Below, in pieces: positions 1 through 6,469 of a stretch of 10,284 nucleotides of DNA. The DNA comes from Sphingomonadales bacterium (lineage in GTDB: Bacteria > Pseudomonadota > Alphaproteobacteria > Sphingomonadales > Sphingomonadaceae). The position numbers and the translations under genes are program-made. The notes beneath the pieces were generated by a model, which saw nothing but the letters and a program-made list of their open reading frames with translations, had not been told where the DNA came from and searched no databases. The DNA is taken from NCBI GenBank assembly GCA_018067055.1, contig JAGPVK010000205.1, positions 1 through 10,284 of the forward strand, written 5' to 3'. Every line of letters begins with the position of its first letter. Positions within the stretch are counted from its first letter, which is position 1.

Positions 1-1
1 G

Positions 2-655
2 ATGACCACCAGCGACCGTATCGCCGCCCTCGCCTCGTTTTTTTCCTGCTCGCCGGAAGAGGCCGCGAAGGTCGACGCTGCGACCCGACTGGTACAGTAT
101 CGGCACAAGGATATTCTCGCCCATCAGGGCGATCTCGGGGCCAAGCTGTGGATCGTGCTCGAAGGCCGGGCGCAGTTGCAAATCATCGGCATCGATGGCC
201 AGACCAAGCTGCTCGCTGCCCACGGCCCCGGAGAATTATTCGGTGCCTTCCCGCACGAGCGGATCGTGATTTCCGATGTCGTGGCCCAGAACCGGCTGTC
301 GGTGCTTGAAATAGCCACCGCAAAAATGACCAGCCTGTTGCGGGAAGAAACCCGGATCGGCAGCGGTCTGTCGAAAATATTGGGGCGGCAATATAATGCG
401 GTACTCGACCGGATGGCCGCGCGCATCACCCTGACCGCCAATGGCCGGGTCTATGCCGAATTGCTGCACGAAGCGGGCGAAGAGGACCGGATATCGCCGC
501 CACCGGTGATCGCGGCGCTGGCGTTGTCGGCGCAGACCACCCGCGAAACCGGCTCGCGGGCGATCAATGCGCTGGAGCGGCGTGGAATCATTCGGCGCGA
601 CGATGAACAGCTGAAAATCCTGTCGCGTGGCCTGCTCGAAGACCTGGTGATCTGA
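2..655 (+). CDS. Crp/Fnr-family transcriptional regulator
   Basis: This 217-residue protein has the size and two-part layout of Crp/Fnr regulators. Residues about 10-120 form a cyclic-nucleotide-binding-type beta barrel, with GDLGAKLWIVLEGRAQL and GPGELFGAF as the typical glycine-rich turns. A long dimerisation helix follows at about 120-145, then a winged helix-turn-helix at about 150-210. The recognition helix reads TTRETGSRAINALERRGII, matching the RETxxR pattern that E. coli CRP uses to read GTGA half sites. The arginine-serine pair that contacts cAMP phosphate in CRP is not evident after GELFGAF (the stretch is PHERIVISDVV), so cAMP may not be the ligand. No FNR-type cysteine cluster is seen. 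The ATG sits at the window edge, so an upstream start cannot be excluded. It converges on the minus-strand operon with only 10 bases between stop codons. Confidence 0.9.
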   Translation: MTTSDRIAALASFFSCSPEEAAKVDAATRLVQYRHKDILAHQGDLGAKLWIVLEGRAQLQIIGIDGQTKLLAAHGPGELFGAFPHERIVISDVVAQNRLSVLEIATAKMTSLLREETRIGSGLSKILGRQYNAVLDRMAARITLTANGRVYAELLHEAGEEDRISPPPVIAALALSAQTTRETGSRAINALERRGIIRRDDEQLKILSRGLLEDLVI

Positions 656-665
656 ACGGAGCCGC

Positions 666-2153
666 TCAGGCAAGGGACCATAAAGGCAGTGCGCCATAAG
701 CGGTCTGCAATTCGCCAATCTCCTCGATCGCCGGACTGGCCGATTGCAGCATCAGCACCATCGCCGATTTCCAGTCGGTCAGAACTGCTCCCCCGCTTGA
801 CGCACGCGCCAGATCGCTGGTCTGTTCCAGCAAGGAGGCCAGTGGCCGTTGTGGGTCGATGATATCGATCAGCAGGCTGATCCTGCTTTCCCCATCATGC
901 TGCAACAGCAACCGGCTATCAGATATCAGCTGCGCGATATCGGTTGAAATTCTGTATCGGGCGTCGCCGGCTGACTCGAAATCAACCGCGCTGTCGGCAA
1001 GCGGTGACAGCGCATCCCGATCCGCATTATCAACCCACAATATCGCGGCAATTTCCCTGGTTTCTGCTCCGGAGTTGGCAATGATCGAATGGTGATCCGC
1101 ATTGCGGACCACATCTATCGTAAACTGGTCGTGACCGGTTTCGGACCAGACCAGATATTGGCGGCGCGGTTCATCGTCCCGGCCAGTGATCGTGATCGCC
1201 TTTGGCCTGCTCTTCAGCACTCCGGCATTGCGAACGCACTGGCCCATCGCAACCCGATCGGCCAACTCCACCGCGACCGCCAGCGGCCGTTCTTCCTCAT
1301 CGGGCAATTCGGTCAGCACATCCAGTCTGGACGCCACCTCGATCAGCGCATCGAACCGGCCGAGCCAATGGTCGCCAAAGGGCGCAACCGACAGTTCGCG
1401 GAAACGGTCCACCGGGTAGGGCAAGGTGATCTGCAATTCCGCGCCCGCCCGGTGCAGCGCTTCGGCGATCAATATGTCTGCCCCTGCTGCCAATGCCCCA
1501 AAGCCGAACCCCGGCTGCTCCCGCGCGATGATCGCGTTGATCTTATCGGCAATTTTCGGATTCTGGTCGTCGAGCCCGATGATACCGCTGAAATAGAGAC
1601 TGGGCGGTGGACGATGCCGGTCCAGCCAGGCGGCGTCCCTGCCCTGTTCGGCAAGGATCAGCTCAAACTGGCCGATGGTGGCGGCATGATCTTCCCAGGC
1701 TTGCGGCAGTTTCGATATTCCATCGGCCAGTGCCGCGCGGGCGCCGGTTTCATCGCCAAGGAGCAGCATCGCCTCCGCCCGGGTCGCGGCGCGCCAATAG
1801 GCATTTTCGCCTTGCCCCGGATCGTCATCGAGCAGCGCCATGGTCTCTTGAGCAAGTGCCTTCGCCCTTTCCGGCCTGCCGCCCAGCAGTGCCAGCGCGG
1901 CGGCATTGATCAGCGGATAGCTGTCCCGCTCCAGCCCGGCAGCAGCAGCATAAGCAGAAGCCGCTTCACCATAGAACCGGGCACGGTCAGCCCCGTCGGC
2001 TGCTTTCGCCTGATCCTTGAGCAGGCGACCCTTCAGAGTCAGCGCCTTCGGATCATCCCCCCGTTCATCCCAGCCCGAAGACTGAAACAAGGCCCAGGCC
2101 CGCGCCGGATTCCCGGCACGGGCGATGGAGAGGATTTGGTGGAGGGCGATCAA
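666..2153 (-). CDS. TPR/SLOG-like protein, candidate nucleotide sensor
   Basis: This 495-residue protein is the last gene of the TIR operon. Residues about 1-175 are alanine-rich TPR-like helices (KGRLLKDQA near 41, YPLINAAALALLGG near 79, YWRAATRAEAMLLLGD near 119), resembling the TRAFs-binding/DUF4071 type. Residues about 186-255 resemble a Rossmann-like SLOG fold: LYFSG at 186-190, then GALAAGADILIAEAL at 219-233, then LPYP at 244-247. That order fits an N-terminal strand, a glycine-rich nucleotide-binding loop with helix, and a following strand. The C-terminal 240 residues are unassigned. The start is TTG, because a TAA stop lies immediately upstream in frame and GGGGA is well placed as a ribosome binding site. 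No signal peptide or membrane segment is seen. SLOG proteins in conflict systems bind or make nucleotide-derived signals, which suits a TIR partner. The domain call is by pattern only. Confidence 0.75.
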   Translation of the reverse strand: MIALHQILSIARAGNPARAWALFQSSGWDERGDDPKALTLKGRLLKDQAKAADGADRARFYGEAASAYAAAAGLERDSYPLINAAALALLGGRPERAKALAQETMALLDDDPGQGENAYWRAATRAEAMLLLGDETGARAALADGISKLPQAWEDHAATIGQFELILAEQGRDAAWLDRHRPPPSLYFSGIIGLDDQNPKIADKINAIIAREQPGFGFGALAAGADILIAEALHRAGAELQITLPYPVDRFRELSVAPFGDHWLGRFDALIEVASRLDVLTELPDEEERPLAVAVELADRVAMGQCVRNAGVLKSRPKAITITGRDDEPRRQYLVWSETGHDQFTIDVVRNADHHSIIANSGAETREIAAILWVDNADRDALSPLADSAVDFESAGDARYRISTDIAQLISDSRLLLQHDGESRISLLIDIIDPQRPLASLLEQTSDLARASSGGAVLTDWKSAMVLMLQSASPAIEEIGELQTAYGALPLWSLA

Positions 2154-2180
2154 TTATTTTCCCCAGTCAATCCTGGAAAC

Positions 2181-2858
2181 TCAAGGTGGCGTTCCCCCAC
2201 CATCCGGATATCCGACATCTGGGTCGATAATTATCGGTATGAACCTATCGATATTATTTTCTGTAGAAACGATATCAAGGTGAATATTGAATGGGATACT
2301 CTTTCCCTCATGGTGCACTTTTAATTTATGACCATCAACGATGAAATATGCCACGCGGCTGACTGTACCTTCTTCAACGGTATTATATGTATCAGGAACA
2401 ACGGTACCATCTGTCAAAACACGTTTGGCATCAAACGCGATCTTGTTGCTGTCGTCGGTTGCATCTGCACCATATCCCGACTGAACTGTAAACGGGTCAT
2501 CCACATGGCAGAAACGCCAATTGTCATGTTTTGACGAAACCCTGAATGCAACATACACGAGTTCCTCAAGTCTGAGTGAAAGCGATGATCTATATTTTCT
2601 ACCCGGCGGTCGATCGATTTTCTTTCGGGGGGCTGGGTCATTCCCGCTTGCGTAACTAGCCAATAGCTCGCGAAAATGAAGTTCGGGGTCATCAGTCCTC
2701 AATTTCTCCCGACCATATTTATTGTCCCGATAAATTATTTCAATTTTTTTTCCATTGCCGGTAATCTTGATTTCCACATCAACAAATATCGCAATAGTTG
2801 GAATTTCCGTATCAGATATAGAAGCCGTCGGCTCATGATCCCTTGATTTAGTTCCCAT
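2181..2858 (-). CDS. Uncharacterised protein between TIR and SLOG-like genes
   Basis: I cannot assign a function to this 225-residue protein. It looks soluble and rich in beta strands (IPTIAIFVDVEIKI near the N-terminus, RVAYFIVDGHKLKVHH and IPFNIHLDIV later), with a basic proline-containing linker around RKKIDRPPGRKY. It ends in a strand and glycine/proline tail, PIIIDPDVGYPDGGG. Other visible marks are WRFCHVDDPF in the middle and a run of acidic residues before RVLTDGTVV. The ATG start lies 11 bases inside the TIR gene, preceded by GGGAAA, which implies translational coupling. It is followed after 27 bases by the SLOG-like gene. Its DNA is much more AT-rich (about one third GC in places) than the distal gene (about two thirds). 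Its place in the operon suggests it works with the TIR protein, perhaps as an adaptor or ligand-binding part, but that is inference. Confidence 0.75.
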   Translation of the reverse strand: MGTKSRDHEPTASISDTEIPTIAIFVDVEIKITGNGKKIEIIYRDNKYGREKLRTDDPELHFRELLASYASGNDPAPRKKIDRPPGRKYRSSLSLRLEELVYVAFRVSSKHDNWRFCHVDDPFTVQSGYGADATDDSNKIAFDAKRVLTDGTVVPDTYNTVEEGTVSRVAYFIVDGHKLKVHHEGKSIPFNIHLDIVSTENNIDRFIPIIIDPDVGYPDGGGTPP

Positions 2859-4431
2859 TTTTATTTCCCTTTTCGATCATTTGGCTAGATGTTCGGACTA
2901 GCCATTTTCCCCATTTTGAATTTTCTGGATCTCGTTTGGTTAGCTTGCTCGCCAACCGGTTCGCTCGCGTTGTATATGACCTGGCGGAATCAAAGTTACC
3001 CAGATCATTGTGCAACTCTCCCAGGGTCATAAGCACCCTCATCCATTGATCTGCCACATCCATATTCTGCTGTTCTTCGTTGAACATGGACTCAAGTAGC
3101 TTTTCCTGATTCTGGTAATCACGAAGTGCGCCATTGCTATCGTTAAACTTGAGCTTCGCCTCAGCGAGCCAACCTAATCTATTTGCAACATTCTGAATCG
3201 CAATCTTGCTTGCCGGAGTCCGTTCAAGGACAATTTCCATGGCATCTAAAGATGCCTGACAATATTGCACTTTTGGCGTGGCATTGTCTGATCGGCGAAG
3301 TTCCAATGTGCACAAATTTCCATCGGCATAGCCCTTCTCCCGCAACCAAACCAAATCAGAAGAATCTATGGCCACCAATTGGTCTGCCAACAATTTGTAT
3401 CGCCCCCAAAACTCACTGGCATGCATCCATTTGTTCTGCATATAAGCCACATACCCAACCCAATATTCACTTTGCGCATGCCCGAAAATCCGGTCCGGAT
3501 TCTCCGGATCCCTTGCCAGCAAAGCCGCCGTCACCCGGTGCGCCTCGGTGAATTTCGCCAGCGCCTTGTCCAGATCCCCGCGTTTCTCGTCATCCTCCCC
3601 CATCGCGTGCAATATCCGCGCGCGGCGTTCCAGGCTCTCGGCGGGCATATCGGACAGGTCGGCCTGATCGTCATAATAATCCATCGCCCGTTCGTTGACC
3701 TTGGTCATCACATCCAGCCGGCCGACACCCTTCAATTCCGTCCGCAAATCGGTCAGCATATATTCGACCAGCCCTTCGGCTTCGGCTTGCTGATGCTGCG
3801 CTTCGTTGCGCGACTGGATTGCGTAAATTGTCATCCCGATCATCGCTAGCAGCGCGACCAGCGCGCCGCCCGTGACCGCCATCACGCGGCGAATGCGACG
3901 GGCCGCATCGCGCTGGACCAGCGCGTCGAGTGGCACCCCGGCGATACCCGCGACAATCTTCAGAAAGCCCAGCCGCCAGCCATCGCCCTGCTTGCGCAGG
4001 TCTGCCGCCAGTGGCTCCGCACCGTTTCGCAGCGCTGCGGGGAAAGCCTCCTCCGGCTCGCCGCGGACCAGCGCCGCCAGCACCGGCCGATCCGGATGCA
4101 GCGCCCGGAACAGTTCAATTTCGCGCGTCACCCAGATCGAAGCCCTGGCGTCTGGCGAGCAGATCACCACCAGCACCTGCGACCCGGCCAGCGCCTGCTT
4201 TACCGATTCCGACAGGTCCTGTGCGGCTGGCAGATCTTCACGATCGCGGAATATCCGTCCGAGACGGCCGTTGTCCTGGTTATCAATCCGGTCAGCCTGC
4301 AGATGCTGCGGCAGCCGGTAGGTTTCGATTTTGCGATGCAGTTTTTGCGCGATCGCGGCATCGGCATGGCTGTAGCTGACAAAGGCGCGAAAATGCACCG
4401 CGAGCGGATCAGATTTCTCTGCTTCTGCCAA
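2848..4431 (-). CDS. TIR-domain protein with transmembrane segment and TPR-like C-terminus
   Basis: This 527-residue protein begins with a TIR domain at about 13-140. Visible parts are the first strand RAFVSYSHAD (15-24), the loop RDREDLPAAQDLSESV (62-77), the strand VLVVICSPDA, and SIWVTREIELF (98-108), in which Glu104 after Trp100 sits where catalytic TIR NADases carry their glutamate. A basic stretch RRIRR leads into one hydrophobic span at about 183-205, so the TIR domain probably lies at the inner face of the membrane. A coiled linker (RNEAQHQQAEAEGLVEYMLTDL) and TPR-like helices follow to the end. The TTG start is supported by an in-frame stop 8 codons upstream and GGGG before it; a GTG 11 codons later is the alternative. 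TIR enzymes cleave NAD or make cyclic ADP-ribose isomers, but activity here is inference. Bacterial TIR-TM-TPR proteins of this style are common and mostly uncharacterised. Base composition drops from GC-rich to AT-rich around residue 315. Confidence 0.85.
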   Translation of the reverse strand: MAEAEKSDPLAVHFRAFVSYSHADAAIAQKLHRKIETYRLPQHLQADRIDNQDNGRLGRIFRDREDLPAAQDLSESVKQALAGSQVLVVICSPDARASIWVTREIELFRALHPDRPVLAALVRGEPEEAFPAALRNGAEPLAADLRKQGDGWRLGFLKIVAGIAGVPLDALVQRDAARRIRRVMAVTGGALVALLAMIGMTIYAIQSRNEAQHQQAEAEGLVEYMLTDLRTELKGVGRLDVMTKVNERAMDYYDDQADLSDMPAESLERRARILHAMGEDDEKRGDLDKALAKFTEAHRVTAALLARDPENPDRIFGHAQSEYWVGYVAYMQNKWMHASEFWGRYKLLADQLVAIDSSDLVWLREKGYADGNLCTLELRRSDNATPKVQYCQASLDAMEIVLERTPASKIAIQNVANRLGWLAEAKLKFNDSNGALRDYQNQEKLLESMFNEEQQNMDVADQWMRVLMTLGELHNDLGNFDSARSYTTRANRLASKLTKRDPENSKWGKWLVRTSSQMIEKGNKNGN

Positions 4432-4485
4432 TTTTGCCCCGCGATCGAATGTTCAGACGACATTTGCCCGATAGCCTTGCGCATA

Positions 4486-4514
4486 ATCGTATCGGGAATC
4501 GTGATCTCTGTCAC
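4486..4514 (-). promoter_or_regulatory. Candidate sigma70-type promoter of the TIR operon
   Basis: Read on the minus strand, GTGACA (4514-4509) matches five of six bases of the -35 consensus TTGACA. It is followed by a 17-base spacer and TACGAT (4491-4486), four of six bases of TATAAT. Transcription would start near 4479, about 48 bases before the TTG start of the TIR gene. No other comparably good pair was seen in this gap. It is predicted by eye only. Confidence 0.5.
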
Positions 4515-4515
4515 G
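4500..4515. promoter_or_regulatory. CRP-like palindromic operator (GTGA-N6-TCAC)
   Basis: The sequence CGTGATCTCTGTCACG is a perfect five-base inverted repeat around a six-base centre, which is the core spacing of CRP-family sites. Its right half is the -35 box of the proposed TIR-operon promoter, with the centre at about -28 from the predicted start. That placement suits repression better than classical activation, whose class II sites centre at -41.5. The Crp-type regulator at 2-655 has a RETxxR recognition helix that would suit this half site. The site also lies about 90 bases upstream of the small + strand membrane gene and could act there too. Regulator and ligand are inferred. Confidence 0.5.
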
Positions 4516-4605
4516 GATTAAAAGTTTGCGCTCTTGTTACATAAAGTTTCGAACCAGCTTGCTGCAAATTTGGCGTTAGCAAAGCGACTTATGATGGAGA
4601 TCACC

Positions 4606-4890
4606 ATGCCAACCGAGGTCATTGCATTTCTGCTGACATATGCGATCGGTAGCTTCCTGCTGACGGCACTGTTCGTGAGGCTGGAGGAGAGATCTGCACT
4701 TGCCGTGATGGTGCGCCGTCATTTTTACTGCTTTCCATTCATGCCGCCAATCCTGCTGGGCTGGGGTTTGGTACACGGCATGAGCCGGGCAGTGCGTGCG
4801 GTAGATGCTTTTCTGCGCTATTGCTTCGAAATTCTGTCGGGAAGAAAGACGTATCGGCGTCAAAAAATAGACCAATATTATAATGACTAG
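4606..4890 (+). CDS. Small membrane protein of unknown function
   Basis: From the preferred start this is a 94-residue protein with two likely membrane segments, VIAFLLTYAIGSFLLTALFV near the N-terminus and FMPPILLGWGLVHGM in the middle, separated by a basic loop (RRHF). It ends in a hydrophilic basic tail (GRKTYRRQKIDQYYND). The ATG at 4606 is chosen because GGAG lies seven bases upstream. Two adjacent ATGs at 4591/4594 and one at 4534 are in frame but lack such a site. It is transcribed away from the TIR operon and shares its upstream region, including the CRP-like palindrome. No family is recognised. The gene is short and the call rests on membrane character and the ribosome binding site. 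Confidence 0.55.
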   Translation: MPTEVIAFLLTYAIGSFLLTALFVRLEERSALAVMVRRHFYCFPFMPPILLGWGLVHGMSRAVRAVDAFLRYCFEILSGRKTYRRQKIDQYYND

Positions 4891-5167
4891 TCGGCGTCTT
4901 GATATTCGGAATACGAAAATTAATCAGCAGTGCGTAGCCCCGTATCTTTCGAGTATCCTCATTCTCCGCTACCGCGAATATAGATTTGTCTGGCGCAATG
5001 CTCGACGAAAATTGTTGCCAAGCATTTCTTATAGCTACGAATATGAAACCAAAGAATTGTCGGATAATGCATGCCTAATGATCTTGCGCAATTGCTCGCT
5101 TCAACAACGCAGCCAGCGCAGCCGAATGGGCCAGCGCCAACAGGGTTTCATTTGCGCCTAACCGCAC

Positions 5168-5190
5168 AAAAATGCTCTTCAATCAGAGCA
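5168..5190 (-). terminator. Candidate intrinsic terminator downstream of manC
   Basis: On the minus strand a six-base stem TGCTCT/AGAGCA closes a six-base loop GATTGA and is followed directly by TTTTT. This is the arrangement of a Rho-independent terminator, although the stem is short and only half GC. It lies about 200 bases beyond the manC stop and would end the manA-manC transcript. Confidence 0.5.
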
Positions 5191-5212
5191 CGCCGCGATC
5201 ATTGCGGCGCTC
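5186..5212. repeat. GC-rich hairpin next to the terminator
   Basis: GAGC-AC-GCCGC (5186-5196) pairs with GCGGC-GCTC (5204-5212) around a seven-base loop GATCATT, giving nine pairs with a two-base bulge. It overlaps the right arm of the terminator stem, so the two structures are partly mutually exclusive. The element is flanked by CAATCAG at 5180-5186 and again at 5213-5219. No T run follows on the + strand. Confidence 0.5.
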
Positions 5213-5367
5213 CAATCAGCAGATAGCTGCACAGTATCGAGGATGAGCTGACGCCGCCGGTACCGATTGGTATGTTAACCGCAGTCTATCGAAAAAGGGG
5301 ACTATTGAGGCCGCCTCCGGTCCAGTCTGAATAGCAAGGTCCGCGCTTTGCGGCATCTTCACCTATA

Positions 5368-5381
5368 ATCTAAGCTTAGAT
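5368..5381. repeat. Perfect 14-base palindrome after manC
   Basis: ATCTAAGCTTAGAT is a perfect palindrome without a spacer, 10 bases beyond the manC stop. With no loop it is a weak RNA hairpin, so a protein-binding dyad or chance are both possible. A TATAAT hexamer overlaps its left edge on the + strand, but no -35 partner is visible. Confidence 0.4.
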
Positions 5382-5391
5382 GGTTTCTGGT

Positions 5392-6459
5392 TCATTCAGA
5401 ACTGGTACGTTCTTGCAAAATACGTTTTACGTTTTGCGATTGGCCGCGCGGCAGGATCATGACCTGTTTTTCATTTGCGACTATTATCAAATCTTCCAAC
5501 CCGAATGTGGAAACTTCAATCCCGCTAGCATGGACAAAAATATTCTTGGAAGCGATTGCGGTGACCTTGCCAAAAGTAACATTGGATTGCTTGTCTGCAG
5601 CATTGATTTCAAATAGAGAATCCCAGCTTCCGACATCAGACCAGCTTGGGTTTACAGGAGTTACCGCGACCTTGTCAGATTTCTCCAAAACGGCATAGTC
5701 GATCGATTCAGACGGCGCATTTGCAAATTCCGGCTCCTTCGGCCGGACGACGGAATCATCAGAATCGTAGTTCTGCATGGCATCTGTCGCCGCTTGCAAA
5801 ATTTCTGGTGCATATTTGCCAAGAGCATTCAAATATGAATCGGCGCGAAACAGAAAAATTCCGGCATTCCAGTGAAAACCGCCTTCTCTCAACATATCCT
5901 CTGCATTTTCCCGAGCAGGCTTTTCAACAAAACGCTTCGTAGCGAAACTGTTGTCGCTTCCACTTATGGGATCACCTTGTTGGATATAGCCGTATCCGGT
6001 TTCCGGTCCGCTGGGCGTGATACCAAATGTTACGAGCCATTCCGCTTCCATGAGAGGCAGGGATTGTCGGACAGCGTGCTCAAACGCCGGAACATCCAAA
6101 ATTACATGATCACTGGGCATAACCAGCATAACGTCTCGCGGATTTTCACAGGCTAACGCTGCGAGCGCTATTGCTGGCGCGGTATTGCGTGCACAAGGTT
6201 CAAGGATGAGTTTGAACGAATCGATGTCCATCTCCCGAAGTTGATCGGTCACCAATTCGGCGTGTGACGCACCCGAAACGATTGTCGGTGCAGTAAACAA
6301 GTCCTTATTCTTGCACCGCTCAATCGTCTGCTGGAATAAGCTGAACGGCCCCGTCAGGTTTAAAAATTGTTTAGGGCGTTCTGCTGTCGACAGCGGCCAT
6401 AACCGCGTCCCGGATCCACCGGACAATATGACGGGGGTGATAGTTTCATTGTCAGACAT
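5392..6459 (-). CDS. manC: Mannose-1-phosphate guanylyltransferase
   Basis: The enzyme joins mannose-1-phosphate and GTP to give GDP-mannose, the activated sugar for polysaccharide and glycan synthesis in the cytoplasm. The 355-residue product has the nucleotidyltransferase signature GGSGTRLWP (14-22) with PKQF (29-32), then EPCARNTAPAIA (87-98), MPSDHVI (114-120), GYGYI (155-159), VEKP (178-181), WNAGIF (197-202) and SDVGSW (274-279). A short C-terminal beta segment follows at about 290-345. The larger fused isomerase domain of bifunctional (type II) enzymes is absent, consistent with the separate manA upstream. An in-frame ATG at 6573 would add 38 residues lying within manA, so the ATG at 6459, 10 bases after the manA stop, is preferred although its ribosome binding site is weak. 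It is probably co-transcribed with manA and ends at the proposed terminator. Confidence 0.95.
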   Translation of the reverse strand: MSDNETITPVILSGGSGTRLWPLSTAERPKQFLNLTGPFSLFQQTIERCKNKDLFTAPTIVSGASHAELVTDQLREMDIDSFKLILEPCARNTAPAIALAALACENPRDVMLVMPSDHVILDVPAFEHAVRQSLPLMEAEWLVTFGITPSGPETGYGYIQQGDPISGSDNSFATKRFVEKPARENAEDMLREGGFHWNAGIFLFRADSYLNALGKYAPEILQAATDAMQNYDSDDSVVRPKEPEFANAPSESIDYAVLEKSDKVAVTPVNPSWSDVGSWDSLFEINAADKQSNVTFGKVTAIASKNIFVHASGIEVSTFGLEDLIIVANEKQVMILPRGQSQNVKRILQERTSSE

Positions 6460-6469
6460 TTTCAGTTGC

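Larger units (their letters stand above)
4891..5391. other. Intergenic region without a convincing gene
   Basis: About 500 bases separate the small membrane gene from the end of manC. An open frame at 4883-5161 overlaps the membrane gene by 8 bases, but its product has no domain, membrane segment or preceding ribosome binding site, so it is not called. The region holds two adjacent hairpins (5173-5190 and 5186-5212) and a short palindrome near the end of manC. The boundary between the signalling block and the sugar-nucleotide block lies here, so old gene remnants are possible. None was recognised. Confidence 0.6.

Noticed and set aside
1089..2324. Long + strand open frame of 411 codons
   Set aside because: It lies antisense to the SLOG-like gene, whose protein has coherent domains. 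Its product is rich in Arg, Pro, Gln and His without motifs, the usual look of a shadow frame in GC-rich DNA, and it runs on into the middle gene.
666..4431. Calling the operon a Thoeris system
   Set aside because: Thoeris needs a ThsA effector with SIR2 or another effector domain plus SLOG; no such effector is visible and the TIR protein is membrane-anchored with a TPR-like tail. The similarity is only in the TIR plus SLOG-like combination.
4200..4514. Minus-strand frame starting MTEITIPDT upstream of the TIR gene
   Set aside because: It runs out of frame through the TIR coding region and loses protein character there. I considered it as a frameshifted N-terminal extension of the TIR protein, but the TIR domain is complete without it, and the predicted promoter would lie within it.
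4883..5161. Possible 92-residue + strand gene after the small membrane gene
   Set aside because: No domain, no hydrophobic or structural pattern and no separate ribosome binding site; composition looks non-coding.
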